From the NCBI GenBank assembly GCA_013387265.2, contig JABFTP020000185.1, positions 30,387,581 through 30,451,580 of the forward strand: 64,000 nt of DNA, given 5' to 3'. This DNA comes from Cryptolaemus montrouzieri. Its lineage: Eukaryota > Arthropoda > Insecta > Coleoptera > Coccinellidae. The translations under genes were made by a program, and so were the position numbers. The notes under the pieces are model-generated. The model saw nothing but the letters and a program-made list of their open reading frames with translations, was not told where the DNA came from and ran no database searches. This document shows, one piece after another, positions 10,999-22,299 of this stretch. Every line of letters begins with the position of its first letter. Position 1 is the stretch's first letter.

Positions 10999-12899
10999 CA
11001 GGGTGTTACATAATAGTATGTCACAACTTGAGAGGGTAGATCTACGTGCAATATTAAGAAAAAAAGTTTATATAAACATAGGTACGCAAAAGCTTCGTTG
11101 CGGAGCTACAGGGTGTTGAAATTTCCGGAAAAAAAATTGTTTTTTTCTTCAAAACTTTTGCAGTTTTTGAGATATGCAGCCCAAATTTGGAATGCAAGCT
11201 ATTTTTCACAGCCTCCATCATTACATGTCCTAAATTTCAACTAGAATCTACAAGGTTTCTTTTCCGGAGCCTTGTCTTCTTTCAAACATTTTTGCAGTAC
11301 GCCACTGATCAACGTACAATCAATTTTCGTCATCTTCGTTCAATTTAGAAATTCTTTTGACAACTCTAATTTTTTCGTATCTCCAAACGTTTTCGACCAA
11401 AAAATTATTTAACAATTGTATGCATTCGCTGAATTGAAATTTACTTCTAATTAAAAAAATGACTAGTAGGCTTTAATTTCATTCATTTATTTATTCATTT
11501 TGACAGTTGCTAAAGTTGAACCAGTGTCTGCTCGAATTGTTTATCCAATTAACGATTAGTGTTAAGACTTTTGAAGACATTGTTGTAAGAAAAAAATGGC
11601 TGATTTTACTAACGTCGAATTGGCTGATATCCATTACATGTACAGTCTGGATGACGGAAACACAACAAAAGTTAGGCGATTATATCAGGTGCGCTTTACA
11701 AATCGAGTATTCAAGACTGAATTTCTGCCGAAGGTTCTCAGATAAAATTTTAGGGCTGAGGAAAACTCCCCTTTAATTGAAGAATCTCATCATCAAGAAC
11801 AATTCTCACTAAATGTCTCGGTCGGAATAATTGGAAATTATTTGATTGGGCCATTTTTTTTGCCTAACAGACTAAACGGTCCCGCTTATCGGCAATTTCT
11901 TGAGGAGTTACCTTTATTGCTTGAGGATGTGCCCCTTTTGGTGAGAAACATAATGTGGTTCATGTATTACGGGGCAGCAGCACATTTCAGTAGAGGAGCT
12001 AGGGAATTTTAGAATAATACATTCAACAACCGATGGATAGGTCGGGGTGGGCCAGAACTATGGCCTCCTAGGTCCCCAGACTAAAATAGTTTAGACTTTT
12101 TCTCATAGGGATATTTCAAAAGTTTAGTTGATACCACTCCAGTGAACACTGTAAAAGAATTGAGAAATCGAATGTGACACGATAAGAAATACCCCAGGAA
12201 TGTTTCAAAGAGTGCGTGATAATATGCGAAGAAGGACAGAGGCCTGTATTCTTGCAGGTGGAGGACACTTCCAGCAATTTATTTAGTTTTTAATTGTTCT
12301 CTCTTTGTAGTTTGATATTGAATAAGTATAAGTTGAGTCTCAGAAAACGAGCTATCAAAATAAAAGCAAAATTTGGGCATACCTATCGAGTATTTCTATT
12401 ATTTTTTTTTACTTAGCGAATAACATACAATTCAAATAATTCAAATTAAATAATTCTTCACTCGAAAACGGTTGGAGATACGAAAAAATTACAGGTGTCA
12501 AAAAAGTTTCTAAATTGAAAGAAAATTACGAAAATTGTTTGATAGGGCAAAAGAAGACATGGTCTCGGAAAAGAAAACACCTTGTGAATTTCAGTTAAAA
12601 TCTAGGACATGTAATGATGGAGGCTGTAAAAAATAACTCGTGTTCTAAATTTGGGTTGAATATCTCAAAAACTACAAAAATAATGGAGACTATAAAAAAT
12701 AGCTTGCATTACAAATTTGGGCTCAAGATCTCAAAAACTGCAGGAGTTTTGAAGAAAAAACAATTTTTTCTGGTAATTTCAACACCCTGTAGCTTCGTAA
12801 TGAAGCTTTTGCGGACCTATGTTTATATAAACTTTTTTTCTTGAAATTGCACGTAGATTCACCCCCTCAAGTTGTGACATACTATTATGTAACACCCTG
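10999..12899 (+). mobile_element. Long-arm mariner-like element, copy B
   Basis: Bounded by TA dinucleotides at 10997-10998 and 12900-12901, with ends CAGGGTGTTACATAATAGTA and its reverse complement. An inner boundary TA|CAGGGTGTTGAAATTTCC lies at 11109 and its mirror at 12789, as in copy A. The whole element is in opposite orientation to copy A, with a decayed transposase between about 11596 and 12290. Confidence 0.88.
11596..12290 (+). pseudogene. Mariner-like transposase, copy B (severely decayed)
   Basis: Starts MADFTNVELADIHYMYSLDD, clearly the same gene as copy A. It soon jumps to sequence downstream of the first catalytic Asp (a large internal deletion near 11700-11780), then GPFFLPNRLNGPAYRQFLE and AAHFSRGAREF with frameshifts. 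The second Asp codon is mutated (a MYYGAAAHF-type reading). Dead. Confidence 0.8.
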
Positions 12900-13047
12900 T
12901 ATTACATAATAGTTTGAAATATGTACATTTCTTACTTAAAATAATTACAATGTTACTTTTTTCGTTTAATGAAAATTGCATCGCTTCCAATTGTTGAAGA
13001 GATACTGGAATCATACAGTGATATTTTAATTATGATGTAACACCCTG

Positions 13048-13739
13048 TATAATACTGGACGGGATGATGACGTATCGGAATATTAATAGTGTAATCAATA
13101 TTTTTTGAATATGATGTTAGAAAATGGGCCATGCGCTGTGACCCGCGCGACGATGTGACGAACCGCGCCAGATTAATTTTTTTTTCATATAGTAATAATT
13201 ATGTCTCCATGGATAAAAAGCTTTTTCGAAAGAACATCTGACAGAGAACACGATAGAAATAAAATAAACTTGATTCGTGGGAATAGAATAATTTATTACT
13301 GGAGCATGTTCTTTTACCTTTAAACTGAAAAAAAATATAAACTATACCACAAATAGAACCAGAGTAATGAATTTTCCAAAAATATACTACAGGCCAGAAA
13401 TAACTAAATTCTTGAATTTTCAATCCTGTTTATCTTCCAAAAATTGAAAACAAAAAAACCTCGAATAAGCATGTCTTTTTACAAATCTGTACGGTTTGTG
13501 AAAGAATGTCCCATATAGCTCTCTATAATTTATAACTTGTTGAGTAAGAATTTCTTCAAAAATCAAGTCTATTCCTGGCGTCTCTTGTGTTTCTGAATAT
13601 TAAAAAAAAGTCAACGTTTGTACATAATCTAACATTGTTTCACATCATTACTAAATTGCAAGCATTATTTAAGAATTAAGTTACACTTAAATCGATTCCT
13701 TCGAAACAACATTAAAGTTTAATAAATTATTTATTATAT
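13048..13739. other. Region downstream of the SPH stop codon
   Basis: No protein match. A short GC-richer patch with CpG steps lies at about 13125-13170. On the minus strand this interval should hold the 3' untranslated region of the SPH gene, but a single poly(A) signal cannot be chosen: TTTATT, read as AATAAA on the minus strand, occurs several times, one just five bases after the stop codon. Confidence 0.4.
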
Positions 13740-14044
13740 TCACGAGTACTTATAAATATTAGTGTCAAAATTGAGTCTTTTCATCTGGCCATCAATCCAT
13801 GCACTAAAAAGTGGAACATTCACATAAACCCCTGGTGTATTTTTTACTCCGCACGTAAGTCCCCATGAAACTATTCCGACTTGCTCATATCGATCATCTT
13901 CTTCATCTATGGGACAAACGAGGGGGCTTCCTCCATCACCTTTGCAGGTATCTTTGTTTTCTTCTCCTCCTGCGCAAATAAAACTACGATGAAGTCGGAA
14001 TGCAGGACCCAGGCGAGCCTCTTGAAGAACTCTAGTACATTTAT
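13740..14044 (-). CDS. CLIP-domain serine protease homologue, exon 4 (last)
   Basis: Acceptor TTTCAG precedes 14044. The exon completes the Asp279 codon begun in exon 3 and ends in TGA at 13742-13740. It encodes residues 279-379: the FICAGG stretch, then CKGDGGSPLVC, SWGLTCG and NTPGVYVNV, and a final helix. In active chymotrypsin-fold proteases the motif is GDSGGP with catalytic Ser. Here that position is Gly316, so the protein cannot hydrolyse peptide bonds by the usual mechanism. The GDGGSP form is characteristic of clip-domain SPHs such as prophenoloxidase-activating factor 2. Confidence 0.93.
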
Positions 14045-14089
14045 CTGAAAGAACCAAAACAATTGATTTAATGTAGACTTTGATAATTC

Positions 14090-15023
14090 ACTGCGCCAAG
14101 AAATTAACACTCGTAATCGAAAATTTCAATTTATTCAGAAGAAGTTAAGGTATGCCCAAGAATTATTTTTCATGTAATTCACAAGAACTAAGGAACGCTT
14201 GAGGGTAATCGAAACGAAAAAGTTACTCATAGAAATTGAAATTAAACTAATAATAAAGAATGTTAAACTTTCGGAAAAAATCCCCAAAAATCCATAAATA
14301 TAGAGTATATCTACCCCTGATGAGAATTACTACATGACATATTCGATTCATACTCAAAATGATTGACCTTATATCATTCTGATGCATTTTATGCAGGATA
14401 GCATGCTGGTTTCGCTGGCATCTTTAGCTTCTATTCAGAATGCCCTAGACATGTACGATGAGAATGAGGTCTGGACTTCGTGCAGACCATTCCATTGAAT
14501 TGATTTCGTGATCCTCCTAAAATGTCTGTAACGTACCTCTGAGCATTCATACATTATTTACGAAAACTAGATCAGTGCGGTTGTTGAAAGAAATTCCTCC
14601 TTACATCGTTATTAAACCTCAACCAAAAGCATAGGTAGGTAAAAAGTTGCACTGGAGATATATCTGACTTTGACGTCTCTACACTAGAAATCGTCTTGAC
14701 TTACCTGAGAACAAAACTCTCTACCAGTTAGCATCTAACCAATTGACATATTATGTGGCTAAATTCAATCAGGCTCTTCGATGTATTCCGCAAAGTACTA
14801 CGACATGAAGTCTCAAACCACATTTCCTGAGACGATGTCGTATCGTGTCAGTACTAATTTGCACTCCACTGTTCTGTCAAAGCTGTATGTGAAGGTGCTA
14901 GCAGTAGGGAATCGTTGTCCAAACAGAATTTCTTAAATAACGGCAATGGATCGCAGTTGTTGATCGAGGTCGTCCCTGCCCAGGTCTACTTTCATGAATA
15001 TCAGTGTCCCTGTACCTGTAGAT
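14090..15023 (-). mobile_element. Tc1-like element remnant, left part (split by hAT)
   Basis: Begins with a terminus-like CGCCAAGAAATTAA (14093-14106), also seen inverted at 28742-28755. Minus-strand scraps between 14400 and 15000 resemble the middle of a Tc1-like transposase (compare 22560-23060). The sequence stops at the 8-bp target duplication CTGTAGAT and resumes at 16870. Heavily mutated. Confidence 0.65.
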
Positions 15024-16869
15024 CAGGAGTGCTCAAACTTGAACTGATGGCGATCTACCTCAATATTTTTAGACTACTTTACGATCGACTCTGAGAGGCT
15101 GCAAGTATGTGTGATGCAGGGTTGTCACACGCTACCTACCTACCTACCTAGGTAGGGTGCACCGTAGCATATATAGATACTACCTTTCCACACAATATAC
15201 ATTATTTTAGTCAATGTTTGAGTTAGGCTTGCTCAGATTTTTCTCTATAATATCAATGAAAAAACTGATAGTTATTCAAAATTGCGAGTTTATTGGTTGT
15301 TACAAAACAAAAGAGTAACATATGGTGTTAAACTTAACTAAGTAGTGACTTTGGATGTTGAAGCGTGGCACTGCATGCCCTCAGCATACTTTTCATAGGA
15401 TGGTACGTAACCACTGAGTGCTAATCGTAAGCATGATGACATATGATCGACAGTTCGTCGATTGCGATATTTTGACTTAATTATCTTCATTCCAGAAAAT
15501 GCAGACTGCACAAGTAAGTTGACCCAAACATTGCCGTCAGTTGGAGGGCGATTTGCCGTATATTCGGATATTTATCTTCAGATATAAAACACCAGAAATT
15601 TGCATCAGATGCTGTAGCTTTGAGATGTATATCTGATATAATCTGCACGAACTGATTTTCAACAGAACATGAGTTCATATTAAACTGACTTGCTATTTCA
15701 GTAGCTAATTTATCAATGTTTTTACATGAAAAAGGGTAACTCATGACATAAATGATGATATATTTGCCAATTTGCTGCAATCATAAAAACGCATTTCGAA
15801 TTGTCCCAAAATATTTGATAATTCAGCCTCATACGTACCATAATTCAACTGAGGAATCCTTACTTTGAAAGACAGAGAATGTTTCAGATCCTTTCTTTTC
15901 AGTTGATCTATCATAAGTTGCAATTTACTTTTGAATGCGGTTACTGCGCTAATCATCTCAATAATAGTTTTTCCTGTACCTTGAAGCTCCAAGTTAATGG
16001 TGTTTAAGTACATTGTGATGTCAGTCAAAAATGCCAAATCAGTCAGCCATTTTTCGTTTTTCAACATCTGAGTGTCATCACCTCTTTCGTCCAGAGAAGC
16101 TGTTATTTCGGGCAATAATTCTTGAAACCTTTCTAGGATCTTTTCGCGACTCAACCACCTGACGTCCGAGTAAAGAACTAAATAGTGTGTTCAGCTGACT
16201 CCCTATCTTCCAACTGCAATTCAAAGAGCCGCCAATCTATCTTCGAATGGTTTCTTGTGTTTCGCCAATATATGAGATATTTTAAATGACGCGATCGTAG
16301 CAGCTTATGATTGTTTGGTTGGTCTTGTGAACATGCTTTGTTCTTTTTTCAAACAAGATATCAAATCACGTACTTTTCGTTTTCTTAATTCACTACGTGG
16401 CGGAAAATCCTTTTCATAGTTTTTATAAACCGTTTTATGATGCCTCTCTAAGTTACCCCGCTTAGGTAAGACAAATGGACTTCCTTCACCATACAAGAGA
16501 AAAATTCTTCCTCCCAAACGTTATTAAAATGATACCTTTTAGATTTCTTCGCTGCACTCATTTTGTACTATTTAATATCAAACTTTGTATCGACATAGTA
16601 TTGCGTGCATAAGTATGACTCCAATTCCTGCAGGCGCAACATTTATATCGTGAACGAAGGTCTGAATGTTCCCGTCAAAAGCGCCACACGAAATTTCTAG
16701 AAAAGCGGCAAGGATAAAAAGCGCGGCTTTTCTTTGACAAGTACCACGCGCTTCTTTGATAAAGCCTCCTTTTGCCGCTAGCAGAGTGTTATTTCATTAC
16801 GTAATGAGTTTTTGTAGTTTAGTTACCTACTTATTAAGAATTTCGCGATCAACCGTTTGAGCACCCCTG
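15024..16869 (-). mobile_element. hAT element, copy 1, with 8-bp target duplication
   Basis: Ends CAGGAGTGCTCAAAC (left) and GTTTGAGCACCCCTG (right) are inverted repeats. The 8-bp direct repeat CTGTAGAT flanks it (15016-15023 and 16870-16877), the hallmark of hAT transposition. The minus-strand transposase is broken and internally deleted. It sits inside a Tc1-like element whose uninterrupted relative is at 28330-28500. Family members: 36444-37382 and 50828-52199. Confidence 0.93.
15330..16560 (-). pseudogene. hAT transposase (GTF2IRD2/SCAND3-like), copy 1
   Basis: Minus strand from about 16560. The N-terminus reads GEGSPFVLPKRGNLERHHKT (the His pair of a BED-type finger) and DLISCLKKEQSMFTRPTKQS. 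The reading then deletes a large core segment and resumes with REKILERFQELLPEITASLD, FLTDITMYLNTINLELQGTG, AELSNILGQFEMRF and the C-terminal SYPFSCKNIDKLATEIASQF region, ending near 15330. The catalytic core with its first Asp is absent, although a copy of that part survives at 37297-37355. Non-autonomous. Confidence 0.83.
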
Positions 16870-17045
16870 CTGTAGATCATTCTGGAAACAGTTGCACGAC
16901 ACACCCCAAGCCTTCGAAAAATTTTTCTACCACTGCTTGAGAACATTCTGCCGTTGTGAAATTTAGTGATTCGCGTTGCATTATTACCGAAAATTAAAAT
17001 TTTCAAGAAGAACAAACGTTTCATCATCATATAAGAAGCATCAAA
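16870..17045 (-). mobile_element. Tc1-like element remnant, right part
   Basis: Continues the Tc1-like sequence interrupted at 15023. On the minus strand it reads LKILIFGNNATRITKF, then RKIFRRLGVCRATVSRMI, a helix-turn-helix-like segment. The same order is found without interruption at 28330-28510. Confidence 0.7.
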
Positions 17046-17049
17046 CGAT

Positions 17050-17830
17050 ACCGACTAATAATTCACATGGACGAAACACATATTCATTCCCCCCATATAC
17101 ATAAGAAGGCTTGGAGTGACAAGACAAACAACGGCCTACGTCAGCCTGATTCAAAAGGATCGAGACAGATAATTTTAAAGGCCGGTAGAGAATGTGGATT
17201 CGTACGAAACGCATATGTGGCCTTTAAGTCCAATTATGTAATCGGTGATTATGACGATGATATTTCGCGAACTACGAAATATGATTGAGATAAAAACTTA
17301 TTCCAAATCTACCAAAGTGTGTAAGTGATCGATAACGCCCCATATCACAATGTACAAACAGAAAAACACCCGAACATGGCTTCCCGAAAAGAAGAAATGA
17401 AAGAGTGGCTGCAACGTCGAAATATCGTCTTTGCAGATGGGATGCTCATAGCAGAACTTTATAATCTAATTAAATTGAATGAATCCAGATATAAAACGGA
17501 TGCTATTGACAAACTCCTGAATGATCAGGGCTACGATGTACTTAGACTTCCCCCATATCAACCTGACTTAAACCCGATTGAAAAGTTTGGGCAGCCATGA
17601 AAGCTCATGTAGCTGATAGTAATGTTAATTTCTCAATGAAAAATGGGGAAAAACTGTGTGGTGAGTTTCTCTTCGTTTTTTCCAGATCAGTGGGAATCAT
17701 TATCACTGGTCTACAATAGTTTTGTTGCCCTAGATATGAAAATGATTTTGGGTCTATTTATGCACACAATTCGTGAAACTATCAATGATTTTGTAGGATT
17801 TGCTCTGATTTCTTTTTAAATCTTTATTTT
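17050..17830 (+). pseudogene. IS630/Tc1-like DDE transposase fragment, copy 1
   Basis: Plus strand: MDETHIHSPHIHKKAW (first Asp), SKGSRQIILKAGRECGFV, GDYDDDI, then after a frameshift VIDNAPYHNVQTEKHP (second Asp, about 17322), MLIAELYNLIKLN, and LRLPPYQPDLNPIEKF (third acidic residue Glu, about 17580). This matches the DDE_3-type transposases repeated in insect genomes. The N-terminal DNA-binding part is missing, with stops and frameshifts near 17288 and 17600. Confidence 0.83.
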
Positions 17831-17985
17831 CATTTTACATAGCAAAAATCGTAAAACAAGAAACAAAATAACAGATATATTTATAATGTCAGCTATGTTT
17901 TGAGAAATTCGGTTACATCGAAGTAAATAAAGAGGAAAATGTCGAAAATATATTTCATATTTCCATAAAACGCCTTTTATGAGCT
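17831..17985. other. No gene recognised
   Basis: Short AT-rich spacer between the IS630-like fragment and the following repeat-protein remnant. Confidence 0.4.
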
Positions 17986-19350
17986 TTTCTTCTTCAATTT
18001 TTCAGGGACAATCTCTTTTCAAAGACCAGCAGTAATCTGCCATCATGTGACAATCCCATCGACCTTGATACCTTTCTTCCATCACTTTTAGATCTTGATG
18101 AAACCGCTCTCCTGTTCCTCACTATAATTTCCTAAATTATCCGGAAATTTATCTAGATGATTGCGGAGATAGTGTAACTTAATACTCATATTTGCTCCTA
18201 AAGTCTGAAAGTTTGTCAGCATATTTTGCACAATTTCTTCATAATTTGCTCCTTATGGTTACCTAGGAAATTTTCGACAACCAACATAAAACTTTTCCAA
18301 TTTTTTAAATTTTTCCATACTAAGCTTCGGAAATTTTCTGCAAATGTAATTAAAACAATTTCCGTCTTTGTTCAACGCTTTTACAAATTGCTTAATCATA
18401 CCTAACTTAATATGTAATGGTGGAAGTATGATTTTGTCTCTGCTCACCAGCGGCTCCTTATTACGTTGGCTTTACCGACAGTTAAAGAATTTCTTACAGG
18501 CCAAACATCTTGTTCCCAATGAAGTTGCTTTGCTCTACTATTCCACATACAAATAAAGCAAGGGTATTTTGTATATCCACTTTGTTGGCCAAGTAAAAAT
18601 TTCCCATTTTAAATCCACACCATTGCCATTGATGCTCAGAGTATTTAATTTTCTCTAAAACTAATTTTACATTTTCATATTCTTCTTTGAGTTTCGTTGA
18701 ATGGGCAATTGGAATTGATGCAAATTTATTTCCATTGTGCAATAAGACGCATTTTAAACTTCTTTTGCAACTATCAATAAAAAGGCGCCATTCAGTAGAT
18801 TTGTACTCTTTTAAACCCATGTCTATAAGCAGCTTCGCGATATCATTACAATACACTAATCCTTCATTTTCACTAAAAATTGTAATAACTATTTTTCTCG
18901 CGTTCTGTATGTTGTAATTGTTACTGTTGGTGCCAAAATTTTTTCTTTCAATCTTGAGGCTAACAGTTCTGATCCTTGTTTTGATAAATTGAGATCACGT
19001 ATTAAATCACTGAGTTCATTTTGAGAAAATAACTTTGGCGTAGATGTTTCACCTTCCCATTCACTTCCACTAGTAGATGGTCCCGATTTCTGTGAATTTG
19101 GTAACATCATTGTTTCTGAGGGCATGCGAATTACTTTTGAAATGTATATGGGCCGAGGAGATTTTCACTGTGTAGAACCGGACATTTCGTAGACTGTAAG
19201 TCTGGGTATCTCCACGTTTGATTTCGATTAAAACCTTTAACATCTACTACGCAAAAGTAACAATCATCTAAATGATTCGTAGGCTCCATCCTGATCATAG
19301 GAATGCCAAAGTCTAATCCAGAACGTTCACCTTTTTCCACAACCGTAAAG
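17986..19350 (-). pseudogene. Multicopy arthropod repeat protein of unassigned superfamily (decayed)
   Basis: Minus strand, N- to C-terminus from about 19340: GLDFGIPMIRMEPTNHLDDC and YFCVVDVKGFN; SELSDLIRDLNLSKQGSELL-type segment with LASRLKEK (about 19030-18940); YCNDIAKLLIDMGLKEY, TEWRLFIDSCKRSLKCVLLH and NGNKFASIPIAHS (18855-18690); LEKIKYSEHQW; DKIILPPLHIKLGMIKQFVK and ALNKDGNCFNYICRKFP (18440-18320); then GERFHQDLKVMEERYQGRWD and DYCWSLKRD (about 18110-18010). I recognise this as a protein family found in many copies in arthropod genomes and probably of transposon origin, but cannot name its superfamily. Several frameshifts. Confidence 0.75.
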
Positions 19351-20412
19351 ACTCAACACAGGACTTACAAACTTTTAAGGAACCCATGGTTTACCTAATT
19401 TGTCCATTTGAAACCAAAATATTCAACATAAGTCTCCTTGACAAAGTCTGTGATATTTCTTTTTGTTTTTTGGTATATAAACACCGCAAATATAACAAAA
19501 TAAATCACTACAATATTTACACATTCTTCGTGACGTACTCATATTTTAGACTAGAAGACAAATATATAGGAATGGACATTCAGTAATTGAATCAAAATAT
19601 TAATCCATGACACTTTATCCAGATTTACGTGTATATGTACTTCAATATTGTCAAATAACTGAGATCTCAGCTGTTCTGTGGAGCAAGGGGTCTGAGAGTG
19701 GGGATCAGGTGATGTTTGTATGCGCGAAAAAGTTGCGCAGAAGCCTAATCATGACTGGAAAATTAAATTTCATTTCTAACAAGCTTATAATTGTTCAAAA
19801 TATAAGAAATGCAAAAATCATGAAAATACGAGCACATTGAGAACTTTCATGAATATATTCGTAATCTGGGCACTTGAAAACATAAAATTTGGGATGATAT
19901 CCAGGGCAACAATCAAAAAATTTTTTTGTAGAGCTGTGTTATGCGACAATATGCAGAAAATTGAACAATCTTTTATGGAGCAAGAACCTATGCTGGATGA
20001 CGTTATCGACAATTTCATGATTACAAAGATACTAGGTACTTAGGAAAAACATAGTTACTAATCCTTTGCTTCAAATCCCAATTGAATATCAACCTTCAAT
20101 TACTTTATTTCATCGTATTGTACAGATTCCAGGTATTCTTGATAATTTGCATTATAAGGAGAAAACAATAGTAGTTACTATGAAGGTTCAGTTAGAAAAA
20201 CCTTGAAGCGAAATTTCTTGTAGTCTAACTGGTGATGAATGTGTGACTCACTTCTTTGTAATAGAAATTAAAATGAGGTATAATTTTCTCAAAAAGCATT
20301 TACCCCGACCCTAATAGCTATTTGACGTATGATTGCAGAACGTATTATTCATCTCTTCTTGCCATCTCTTCTGATCTTCGCGCATGTTATAAGAATCTCA
20401 ACCGCACATATA
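19351..20412. other. No gene recognised
   Basis: Short open frames on both strands, none with a recognisable motif. Part of SPH intron 3. Confidence 0.45.
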
Positions 20413-21687
20413 AGAGGTATGTCAATTAAGTTCGCGGAAAAGTGCCTGGACGGTCCGGAAAGTACATAAATACTTGAAAATACCTTATATTTCTTCGCAA
20501 TAGTTTTCCTCGAGTTCGATGCGCCGGCGATACCGTTGAACCCACTGTTGAAAGCACACCCTGAAACCTTCCGAAGATAGGTCCCTCAGAACAGCCGTCG
20601 TGATGCTTTGGACTTCCGAAACTCCATCATATCTGTTTCCTTTGAGGTACGACTTCAACTGAGGAAACAGATGGAAGTCATAGGGAGCCAGATCTGGAAT
20701 CTAGGGGGTGTGTGGAAGTGTTGGAATGCCGTTTTTGGTTAAAAAATCACGAGTGGGCTGGAGTATTGTAATGATGAAGCACCCATCCGCGCTCCACCAA
20801 TTCGGGTCGTACACGAAACACACTGGCCTTTAGACGTTTCAAAACTTCAATGTAGAATACTGCGTTGACTGTCTGGCCTGCTGAAACGTATTCGTGGTTT
20901 ACAACTGCATTAATATCGAAAAATGCGATGAGTAAAGATATCGATTTGGACTGGCTTTCGTGGGCCACCCATCCCCTTCTCTACCCACTGCATGCTCTGC
21001 CTTTTGGTATCAGGGTCGTATTCGACCACCCATTACTCGTCACCAGTGATAACATTCGTCAATTCGAGAAATCATGTCTTGATAGATGGACAATCGGAGC
21101 TCTTTCTGCTCAACTGTGAGCACTTTGGAAACCATTTTCGCACACACCTTACTCATTTCTAAATCTTCGTGTAGGATCTGCCGGATCGTCTCCTTGTTGA
21201 TGCCCAACTCGTCTACCAACATTCTAAGGCTCACTCGACGGTCTCCGAGCACTCGCGGGCGCAGACGATCGAGGTTTTGTACGTTTCGTGAGGTGGAGGG
21301 AGCTTCCTCGCGCGGATGATCCTCCACTGACTCTCTGCCACTTCTGACCGCTTTGCCCAATCCTAAACAGCTGATTTTTTCAGACAGTCTTCCTTATACA
21401 CGTCGGTTAACTGTTTCATAATTTCCACGGAAGTTTCGCCGCGTTTCGCCAAAAATGGAATCACTATTCTTTGCTCAGTTATTGTATCAGTCATCTTCAA
21501 GACGGTGGGTCAAAACAGGTCGATGTTCAAACGACAATAAAACACGAAGTATACAACCGATCAACACGAAACTTGCACAGGTTGACGCAAAAATGAATTC
21601 TGTTTCGAATGAAACCAATGCGAACGCTGCAAAGTAACCAACCGCCGCTGCATTGCCAACTTCCGCGAACTTAATTGACCTACCTCG
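20413..21687 (-). mobile_element. Mariner element, near full length (1275 bp)
   Basis: Inverted ends with shared core GTCAATTAAGTTCGCGGAA (left from 20420, right from its complement at 21662-21680) and TA on both sides (20411-20412 and 21688-21689). The length is typical for a mariner. The transposase gene is on the minus strand. Confidence 0.93.
20500..21650 (-). pseudogene. Mariner transposase (MOS/SETMAR-like), catalytically dead
   Basis: Minus strand: GRESVEDHPREEAPSTSRNV, DRRVSLRMLVDELGINKETI, ILHEDLEMSKVCAKMV (HTH domain, about 21345-21140); after a frameshift VITGDEWVVEYDPDTKRQ-like reading (first Asp, about 21050) and FDINAVVNHEYVSAGQTVNA; then LHHYNTPAHS, where HHDNAPAH is expected, so the second catalytic Asp is Tyr (about 20770); then PDLAPYDFHLFPQLKSYL (third Asp, about 20690). 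A stop lies just before that box. Family role: cut-and-paste DDD transposition at TA. Confidence 0.9.
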
Positions 21688-21689
21688 TA

Positions 21690-21997
21690 TTCTTGTCGAC
21701 TGTACATTCTACACAATTTGTCACTGGCTCAAAAAGGGTAGCAACGAAATATTTAAAGGATACAACTATGTGATTCGAAGCAGTGTATGCCATTCAACAT
21801 GAGAAAGAGAAAAAAATTGGCAGTAACTGGTATGGGTGTCTTGAGATAACACAACAAGTTCAGTAAAATATGTTTGCTTTATACTGATGTTAAGGGAAAA
21901 AGAAAGGATAAAAGCAATCACAGAATAGACAAAAATCATAATTATTTATCGATATCATGATTTAATTCTTCCTTCTTTAGATGAATATATATCTTAC
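21690..21997. other. Intron sequence, no gene recognised
   Basis: Spacer between the mariner and SPH exon 3. No motif seen. Confidence 0.4.
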
Positions 21998-22229
21998 CTC
22001 TTGCTACTAGTGGCAGATCCGTTTTCTTTAAGGTACTTTGGTATTTGCCTTCATAATGAGCATTTTTACCCCATCCTGAAGCTGTGCAAGTGCTGCCATC
22101 ATATTGCATATTTGGTGGTGGAATGCAAACAATTCCTACATTTTCAGTTAATTTGAATGGTTCGTCGACTACTAACAATGCTATGTCATTTCGAACTGAA
22201 ATTGGATGGTATTGTTGATGTATGATTAT
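21998..22229 (-). CDS. CLIP-domain serine protease homologue, exon 3
   Basis: Acceptor TTTTCAG before 22229 and donor AGAG|GTAAGA after 21998. 232 nt starting in phase 0 and ending after one base of a codon. It encodes residues 202-278: HPISVRNDIALLVVDEP with Asp216 of the catalytic triad retained, LTENVGIVCIPPP, and CTASGWGKNAHYEGKYQ before the exon 4 junction. The phase fits exons 2 and 4 exactly. Confidence 0.93.
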
Positions 22230-22299
22230 CTGAAAATTAAAATATTCATTAGGTTACTTGACAAATCTTTCCCGATTTGGCTGAAGAATTACAAACCTG

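Larger units (their letters stand above)
10869..13047. repeat. Outer palindromic flanks of copy B
   Basis: Sequence 10869-10996 is the near-perfect reverse complement of 12902-13034. The two meet on the TA that flanks the mariner-like element inserted between them (TTATGTAA-TA-TTACATAA after removing the element). On the right the outer flank continues to another terminus-like GTAACACCCTG ending at 13047 and followed by TA. The matching left end is missing. No coding content in these flanks. Confidence 0.88.
14045..21997 (-). other. SPH intron 3 (about 8.0 kb), transposon-filled
   Basis: Donor AGAG|GTAAGA at the end of exon 3 and acceptor TTTCAG before exon 4. The intron holds a Tc1-like remnant split by a hAT element, an IS630-like remnant, a decayed repeat-protein gene and a mariner. 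Confidence 0.88.

Noticed and set aside
15130..15170. ACCT/AGGT repeat with dyad near 15140
   Set aside because: Internal to the hAT end region and also in copy 3; part of the element and not a separate feature.
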